This document shows positions 28,355-32,858 of a DNA stretch of 32,858 bases, piece after piece. Origin of the DNA: Nannocystineae bacterium. Its GTDB lineage: Bacteria > Myxococcota_A > Polyangia > Haliangiales > Haliangiaceae. The position numbers were made by a program, and so were the translations under genes. The DNA lies in NCBI GenBank assembly GCA_007133195.1, contig SLNH01000178.1, forward strand, positions 1 through 32,858. Reading direction: 5' to 3'. The first letter of the stretch is position 1, and each line of letters starts with the position of its first letter. Under the pieces are notes generated by a model, which worked only from the letters and a program-made list of their open reading frames with translations, did no database searches and was not told where the DNA came from.

Positions 28355-29668
28355 ATGGCGGAAAGCGTCACCCGGCCGCTCGCCGGCAAAACGGTGGTGC
28401 TCGGCGTGTGCGGCGGCATCGCCGCCTACAAGGCAGCCGAGCTCGCGCGGCTCCTCGGCAAACAGGGGGCCGACGTGCGCGCGGTCATGACGGCGCACGC
28501 CACGGCGTTCATCGGCGAGCTCACCTTGCAGACGCTCACGGGCCGGCGCGTGTTCACCGATCCGTTTCAGCTCACTCAGGAATCCGAGATCGGGCACATC
28601 GAGCTCGCCGACGCGGCCGATCTCATCGTGGTCGCCCCGGCCACGGCAAACACGGTGGCGCGCCTGGCGGCGGGCGCGGCCGACGACGCGCTCGCCTCCG
28701 TGGTGCTCGCGAGCCGGGCGCCGCTCCTGCTCGCGCCGTCGATGAACGTCAACATGTGGGACAGCCCGCTTACGCGCGACAACCTGCGCCGGCTCGTGGA
28801 CGTGGCCGGGGCGCGGGTCGTCGGCCCCGGCGCCGGCTTTCTCGCGTGCCGCTGGGTCGGCCCCGGCCGCATGGCGGAGCCTGGCGACATCGTGGAGGCC
28901 GCGGCGCGCACGCTGTCGCCGCAAGACCTCGCCGGACGGCGCGTCGTGGTCACCGCCGGGCCCACATACGAGCCGGTGGATCCGGTCCGCTTCGTCGGCA
29001 ACCGCTCGAGCGGCAAGATGGGCTACGCCATCGCCGCCGCGGCGGCGCGCCGGGGCGCCTCCGTGCACCTCATCACCGGGCCGACGAGCCTCGAACCTCC
29101 GCCCGGCGTGGACGTGTCCCACGTGGGTGAAGCCCGCGAGATGCGAGACGAGACCACCGCCGCGGCCGGCTCCGCGGACGCGGTGGTGATGGCGGCGGCC
29201 GTAGCAGATTTTCGGCCCCGCGAGGTGCAGGCCAGCAAGCTCAAAAAGCGGGGAGGGGACGAGGGCGCGGCGACCATCGAGATGTCGGAAAACCCCGACA
29301 TCCTCGCGACGATCGGCGCCCGGCGGAGCGAGCGGGGCGACGCGTTGCCCATCCTCGTCGGGTTCGCGGCCGAAACGGAGGACGTGGTGGAAAACGCGCG
29401 CGCGAAGCTCGCGCGCAAGCGCTGCGACCTCGTCGTCGGAAACGACGTGTCTGCGGTCGACGCTGGCTTTTCCGTGGACACGAACCGGGTGGTGTTCGTC
29501 ACCGAGGACGGCGAAGAGGCCCGCGAGCTGGACGAAAAGGCGGGCGTCGCGCACGCGATCGTCGATCGCTTGGTCGATGGCCTCGCGCGCGCCGGGTCGG
29601 ACGCCCCCCACCTCGCGCGGCGGGCGAACACGCGGCGCGGTGACGGCGGAGGTGACGGCGATGGATGA
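28355..29668 (+). CDS. coaBC: Bifunctional phosphopantothenoylcysteine synthetase/decarboxylase
   Basis: A 437-aa fusion enzyme for two steps of coenzyme A synthesis in the cytoplasm. The N-terminal CoaC flavoprotein domain (1-190) has [11 protein letters not shown] (17-27), the active-site His81 (GHIELA), PSMN (128-131, usually PAMN) and Cys165 ([13 protein letters not shown]). The C-terminal CoaB domain has [19 protein letters not shown], the dimer block SSGKMG (218-223) and AAVADFRP (281-288) with Lys297 in SKLKK. A disordered basic and acidic tail follows residue 415. It overlaps the next gene by 8 bp. Confidence 0.96.
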   Translation: MAESVTRPLAGKTVVLGVCGGIAAYKAAELARLLGKQGADVRAVMTAHATAFIGELTLQTLTGRRVFTDPFQLTQESEIGHIELADAADLIVVAPATANTVARLAAGAADDALASVVLASRAPLLLAPSMNVNMWDSPLTRDNLRRLVDVAGARVVGPGAGFLACRWVGPGRMAEPGDIVEAAARTLSPQDLAGRRVVVTAGPTYEPVDPVRFVGNRSSGKMGYAIAAAAARRGASVHLITGPTSLEPPPGVDVSHVGEAREMRDETTAAAGSADAVVMAAAVADFRPREVQASKLKKRGGDEGAATIEMSENPDILATIGARRSERGDALPILVGFAAETEDVVENARAKLARKRCDLVVGNDVSAVDAGFSVDTNRVVFVTEDGEEARELDEKAGVAHAIVDRLVDGLARAGSDAPHLARRANTRRGDGGGDGDG

Positions 29669-30527
29669 GCCGACCGATCCGCGAGACGAGCTGCGCGAGC
29701 TGGTTAGCAAGCTCCGCGCAGAGCTTGCGCGGCGGGCGCGGGCCGGCGCGTTCGCGGCGCCGGCAGGGCCCACCCCGCGCCCCGTAGACGCCGGCGGTAG
29801 CGGTCGTGACGAACGGCCTCACCAAGATCGCCAGGCGCCGCCGGATCACAAAGGCGGCGCCGGAGACAGCCTCGCGCGCGACGCGGGCCCGGGCCACGCG
29901 AGTCTCGGTGACGAGCCCGAGATGGGCGCGACGCCCGGGCGGCCGCTCGCCGAGGTGCGCCGCGAGCTGGGAGACTGCACGCGCTGTAAGCTCGCGCCCA
30001 GCCGGCAAAACATCGTGTTCGGCGTGGGCGACGAGCGCGCGCCGCTCATGTTCATCGGCGAAGCGCCCGGGCGCGACGAGGATCGGCTCGGGGAGCCGTT
30101 CGTGGGCAAGGCCGGCGCGCTCCTCGATCGCATGATCGCCGCCATGGGCTGGTCCCGCGATCGGGTTTACATCGCCAACGTCCTCAAGTGCAGGCCACCG
30201 CAAAACCGCGACCCTGCGCCGGACGAGATCGAGGCGTGCAAGCCGTTTTTGGCCGCGCAGATCGACGCGGTCGCGCCCCGCGTGATCGTGACCCTCGGCA
30301 AACCCGCCGCGCACCTCATCTTGGACACGAGCGCACCGATCAGCGCGCTACGCGGCCGGTTTCATCAGATGCGCGGCGTTCCGGTCATGCCCACGTTTCA
30401 TCCGGCGTTCCTTCTGAGATCGCCCGACAAAAAGCGCGAGGCGTGGAGCGACCTCAAGCAGGTGATCGAACGGCTCGCCCAGATCGGCATCGATCCGCCG
30501 CACAGGCCCAAGACTTCATCGACGTGA
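29661..30527 (+). CDS. Uracil-DNA glycosylase, family 4 (iron-sulfur type)
   Basis: ATG 29661 has a GGAGG 8 nt upstream and overlaps the coaBC end by 8 bp, so the two are coupled. The frame extends further upstream inside coaBC without better support. The product is 288 aa. Residues 96-280 form the glycosylase domain with the four cluster cysteines Cys106, Cys109 (CTRCKL), Cys177 ([11 protein letters not shown]) and Cys193. Active-site motif A is [11 protein letters not shown] (131-141) and motif B is HPAFLLR (247-253). It removes uracil from DNA in base-excision repair. The first 95 residues are an extra disordered, charged extension with a short helix at 9-28, longer than in most family members. 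Confidence 0.94.
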   Translation: MDEPTDPRDELRELVSKLRAELARRARAGAFAAPAGPTPRPVDAGGSGRDERPHQDRQAPPDHKGGAGDSLARDAGPGHASLGDEPEMGATPGRPLAEVRRELGDCTRCKLAPSRQNIVFGVGDERAPLMFIGEAPGRDEDRLGEPFVGKAGALLDRMIAAMGWSRDRVYIANVLKCRPPQNRDPAPDEIEACKPFLAAQIDAVAPRVIVTLGKPAAHLILDTSAPISALRGRFHQMRGVPVMPTFHPAFLLRSPDKKREAWSDLKQVIERLAQIGIDPPHRPKTSST

Positions 30528-30624
30528 CGGGACCTGCGTGACCGATGGTGTTACGCAGCGTCGATGGCTCGCAGCGCGCGGTTTTTCGGTGTCCCGTGCG
30601 CAGTCGCCCACAGAGCTGCGACGA

Positions 30625-30647
30625 GGCGCGCGTTACTCCCGCGCGCC
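30625..30647. repeat. GC-rich hairpin between the glycosylase and HU genes
   Basis: GGCGCGCG (30625-30632) and CGCGCGCC (30640-30647) form an 8-bp perfect stem with a 7-nt loop. No T-run follows, so it may slow or end upstream transcription or be a protein site. The rest of the 255-bp gap (30528-30782) holds the HU promoter and no gene that I can support. Confidence 0.4.
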
Positions 30648-30692
30648 GTTCGCAAGCGCCGCCCGTCACAGGGATCTCCGGAGCGAGCGGTC

Positions 30693-30721
30693 TTGACACT
30701 CGAAGGGCTGCTCCCTAATGT
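30693..30721 (+). promoter_or_regulatory. Sigma-70 promoter of the HU-family gene
   Basis: A perfect TTGACA (30693-30698) and TAATGT (30716-30721) with an ideal 17-bp spacer. This is the best promoter match in the window. The expected start is near 30728, giving a leader of about 55 nt with AGGGG about 10 nt before ATG 30783. Confidence 0.7.
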
Positions 30722-30782
30722 TTTGCGACGCTTTCGGGCGGCAGAGGGTTCGAAGCACGAAGCGTACAGGGGTTAGCAGCGC

Positions 30783-31094
30783 ATGACCAAGCAAGAGCTC
30801 ATCGATCGCATTTATAAAAAACGCGGCGCTCCGGCGGGGGTCACCAAGAAGGCGGTCGGCGAGATTATTGATGGCGTGTTTTCCGAGCTCGGCGATTACT
30901 TCGTGAAGGCCAAGGTCACCAAGCGCGCGAGCCCGAGATTCACCTACCCGGGTTTCGGAACCTTCCAAAAACGAAAGCGTCCGGCCCGCACCGGGCGGCA
31001 CCCGCAGACGGGTGACCCGATCGAGATCCCGTCGCAAAACACCGTGTCGTTCGCGCTGGGGCGGGACCTCAAGCACCTGCTAAACGGAGACTAG
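30783..31094 (+). CDS. HU/IHF-family DNA-binding protein
   Basis: A 103-aa nucleoid-type protein. The helical dimerisation half (MTKQELIDRIYKK to about 45) is followed by the beta-arm region with FGTFQKRKRPARTGRHPQTG (about 58-77), the stretch that inserts into the DNA minor groove, and the closing helix with GRDLKHLL. Residue choice does not settle HU versus IHF subunit. It probably acts as an abundant DNA-bending protein. It has its own strong promoter and is monocistronic or nearly so. Confidence 0.93.
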   Translation: MTKQELIDRIYKKRGAPAGVTKKAVGEIIDGVFSELGDYFVKAKVTKRASPRFTYPGFGTFQKRKRPARTGRHPQTGDPIEIPSQNTVSFALGRDLKHLLNGD

Positions 31095-31142
31095 CCGGCG
31101 CTCCCGGTCGCGCGCGGATTTCGTGATACGCTCCTCGGGGCG

Positions 31143-32858
31143 ATGCACGATCTCCCCCGGTGCGGGCTCGTCGCGTGGGTTCTCGCCGCGCTCACAGCCT
31201 GCGCGACCTCCGCCGAGCCCTGGTCGCCGCCCGCCGCGGGAACCGACGAGCTCGCCGAGCTCCGCTATCGGGTGGTGGAAAATCCGCGGAGCCGGGCCGC
31301 GCACGTCGAGCTCGCCCGCGCCGCGCACCGCGCCGATTTGCCCGGGGAGGCGCTTCGCCACTTCGAGATCGTCGCCGAGCGGGGGAGTCTCGGCAGCGAC
31401 CGGCCCGCGGTCGCCGAGCTCTACCTCGGCCGTGCCGAGGAGCGCCTGCGAGCGGGCGATCCGGGCGCGCACACCGACGTGGCGGCCGCCGAATCGCTAG
31501 GCGCCGATCTGAGGGCGCGCGCGACGCTCACCAAAGAGGCATACTTCGCGGCAGCGCTCGGCGCTCTGCGCCGCTATGACGACAAGGGAAAGCGCGACGC
31601 CGCGGCGTTTTTGGAAATGGCCTCGGCCTACGCCCCTCACGGTGATCCGAGGCTTTCGCTCCTCGATCCCGGGTCGGCCGATCGCGAAGCCCTGGGCGAG
31701 GCGGGGGCCTGGCTTTGGGCCGGCGGCGCGGTCGGCGCCGCGCGCGATGCACTCGAGCGCTACGTCGAGCGCGGCGGCCGGGCCGAGCGCGCCGCTCGCG
31801 CGTACGTCCGTGCGCACGCCGCGTGGTACGGCCGAACGCGGCGCATCCCGCTCCTCGTCAAAGACGAGCTCGTAGACGCCGGCGCGCCGCCGTGCGCGCT
31901 CGCCGAGACTCCGCGCGATAGCCGCTGCCGGCGGGCGCTGGCCGACATCGCGCGGGATCCAGACGAAAGCGCCCGTCTGTGGCGGCGCGCCGAGCTAAGC
32001 CACTGGCGGACCGATCGCCCCGAGCAGGTCGAGGCGTGGGCGATCATGGCGCTCCGCGCGTCGCAGTGGGGCGGGGCGCCATCCTATCTCGCTGGGCTCA
32101 CGCGCCGCGTGGAGGTCGCCGCCATCGCGGACTCGAGCGGCGTATCGAGTGTCGAATCTGGGGTCGAAGCTGGGGTCGAATCTGGGGTCGAAGCTGGGGT
32201 CGCCCCCGCCGCGTTGCCGGCGCTGTTGCGCGCCGCCGGGGAAAAAGACGGGGCCGCCCAGGCGCTCGAGCGCGCGGTGGCCGATGCCGGCGCCCTGGAT
32301 CCGTGGGGGCGCGCGCTCGTCGTCGCCGAGCTCGGCGCGCGGGGGGCAGACCCCGAGCGAATCGCCGGCGTTTTCGCGAGCGGCGACGTGGCGCCGGAGG
32401 GAATCAAGGCCGCCGCTTTGGCGGTGCGCGCCGCGGGCGGCGGCGCCGGGGGTGAGGCTGAAATTTTGGCCCATGCGCCAGCCTCCGCGCGGAGGGGGCA
32501 CTTGAGCCTGCACGGCGATCTGGGCGCGGTGGCGCTTGCCGATGACGCCGCGAGCGGCATCGCCCGGGAGGCGGTCGGCGCGTGGTGGCAGGCGGCCTCG
32601 CACCCCGCCCTGTGTGAGGCCCGTGAGGACGCGGCGGCGCGGTGGGCACAGCTCGCCCGCGGCGCGGGCGACGAAGGCGACGGGGGCGGGCGCGAGCTGG
32701 CGCGCGCCGACTTGGGCTGCGAGGGGCCGGGCGCGGACCCGGAGGACGTGCCGGACGCCCTGAGCGCCGCGCCGGGCGCCGGGACCGAAGCGGGCGGTCT
32801 GGCGGCGCGCTCCCTGGGCGAGCCCGGTTTGGCCGACATCGCCGCGGACAATCCGCTC
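31143..32858 (+). CDS. TPR-like lipoprotein (C-terminus outside window)
   Basis: An open frame of 572 codons from ATG 31143 to the window edge with no stop. A -10-like TACGCT (31127-31132) lies 10 nt upstream. The N-terminus is a lipoprotein signal with lipobox LTAC (Cys20). The mature part is Ala/Arg/Glu-rich alpha-helix, with TPR-like pairs best seen at about 40-180 (HVELARAAHRADLPGEALRH and similar). Residues about 337-352 are a VESG/VEAG tandem repeat. I see no enzymatic domain in the visible part. Long lipoproteins of this kind in related bacteria sometimes end in a lytic transglycosylase domain, but nothing here tests that. Confidence 0.8.
   Translation, partial: MHDLPRCGLVAWVLAALTACATSAEPWSPPAAGTDELAELRYRVVENPRSRAAHVELARAAHRADLPGEALRHFEIVAERGSLGSDRPAVAELYLGRAEERLRAGDPGAHTDVAAAESLGADLRARATLTKEAYFAAALGALRRYDDKGKRDAAAFLEMASAYAPHGDPRLSLLDPGSADREALGEAGAWLWAGGAVGAARDALERYVERGGRAERAARAYVRAHAAWYGRTRRIPLLVKDELVDAGAPPCALAETPRDSRCRRALADIARDPDESARLWRRAELSHWRTDRPEQVEAWAIMALRASQWGGAPSYLAGLTRRVEVAAIADSSGVSSVESGVEAGVESGVEAGVAPAALPALLRAAGEKDGAAQALERAVADAGALDPWGRALVVAELGARGADPERIAGVFASGDVAPEGIKAAALAVRAAGGGAGGEAEILAHAPASARRGHLSLHGDLGAVALADDAASGIAREAVGAWWQAASHPALCEAREDAAARWAQLARGAGDEGDGGGRELARADLGCEGPGADPEDVPDALSAAPGAGTEAGGLAARSLGEPGLADIAADNPL
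32151..32198 (+). repeat. In-frame 12-bp tandem repeat (VESG/VEAG)
   Basis: Four 12-bp units alternate gtcgaatctggg and gtcgaagctggg, so the array is also two exact 24-bp copies. It lies inside the TPR-like lipoprotein gene and encodes Val-Glu-Ser/Ala-Gly. Length changes would keep the frame. Confidence 0.9.

Noticed and set aside
30575-30600. T-rich run after GC-rich sequence as a terminator of the glycosylase gene
   Set aside because: The bases before the T-run do not form a convincing stem; only the later hairpin at 30625-30647 does.
30735-30760. GGTTCGAA that resembles a tRNA T-loop
   Set aside because: No acceptor stem, anticodon arm or D-loop could be found around it.

Overview
The window is high-GC bacterial chromosome with dense, mostly intact genes and a strong Myxococcota (deltaproteobacterial) signature. 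The evidence for that is an AgmX/PglI-type TonB-like protein, two outer-membrane barrels of the myxobacterial type, many TPR lipoproteins, and a FHA-domain sigma-54 activator. No rRNA, tRNA, insertion sequence, phage gene or CRISPR array was seen. Ectoine-degradation genes and a DddP-like M24 enzyme suggest a marine or salt-exposed lifestyle; that is inference.

Region 1 (1-11448, minus strand) is one long translationally coupled operon of nine genes, read from 11448 down past position 1. It encodes an envelope machine of the Glt (gliding motility) / Nfs (spore coat) type: two outer-membrane barrels (GltA/GltB-like), a secreted 265-aa protein with an acidic linker and beta domain, a 681-aa periplasmic TPR protein (GltC-like), a 1041-aa periplasmic TPR protein (GltD-like), a TPR lipoprotein (GltE-like), a small secreted acidic protein (GltF position), an inner-membrane AgmX/PglI-type energy-transducer protein (GltG-like), and a lipoprotein whose C-terminus is an (NGGD)n repeat running off the window. 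No motor genes (AglQRS/TolQR type) are in view. Divergent from it is a FHA-AAA+-Fis sigma-54 activator (11527-12882), the obvious candidate regulator.

Region 2 (12984-18435) holds a metallophosphatase-fold exported protein that has lost several metal ligands, a stand-alone CinA/MoCF-domain protein on the opposite strand, and the pyrimidine operon pyrC-carA plus a coupled unknown gene.

Region 3 (18537-24945) looks like an osmolyte-related block. It contains a LysR regulator and a DddP-like M24 enzyme, a two-gene ABC-2 exporter, and convergent to these doeA-doeB for ectoine hydrolysis and N-acetyl-diaminobutyrate deacetylation.

Region 4 (25197-32858) is mostly housekeeping: a FAD oxidoreductase of the UDP-galactopyranose-mutase/HemY superfamily, ilvD, coaBC coupled to a family-4 uracil-DNA glycosylase, a HU/IHF-family protein behind a good sigma-70 promoter, and the start of a TPR-like lipoprotein that leaves the window.

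Many genes begin only 5-13 nt after a TAnnnT-like hexamer, suggesting short or nearly absent leaders. All functions are assigned by reading motifs and neighbourhood; no database search was possible.
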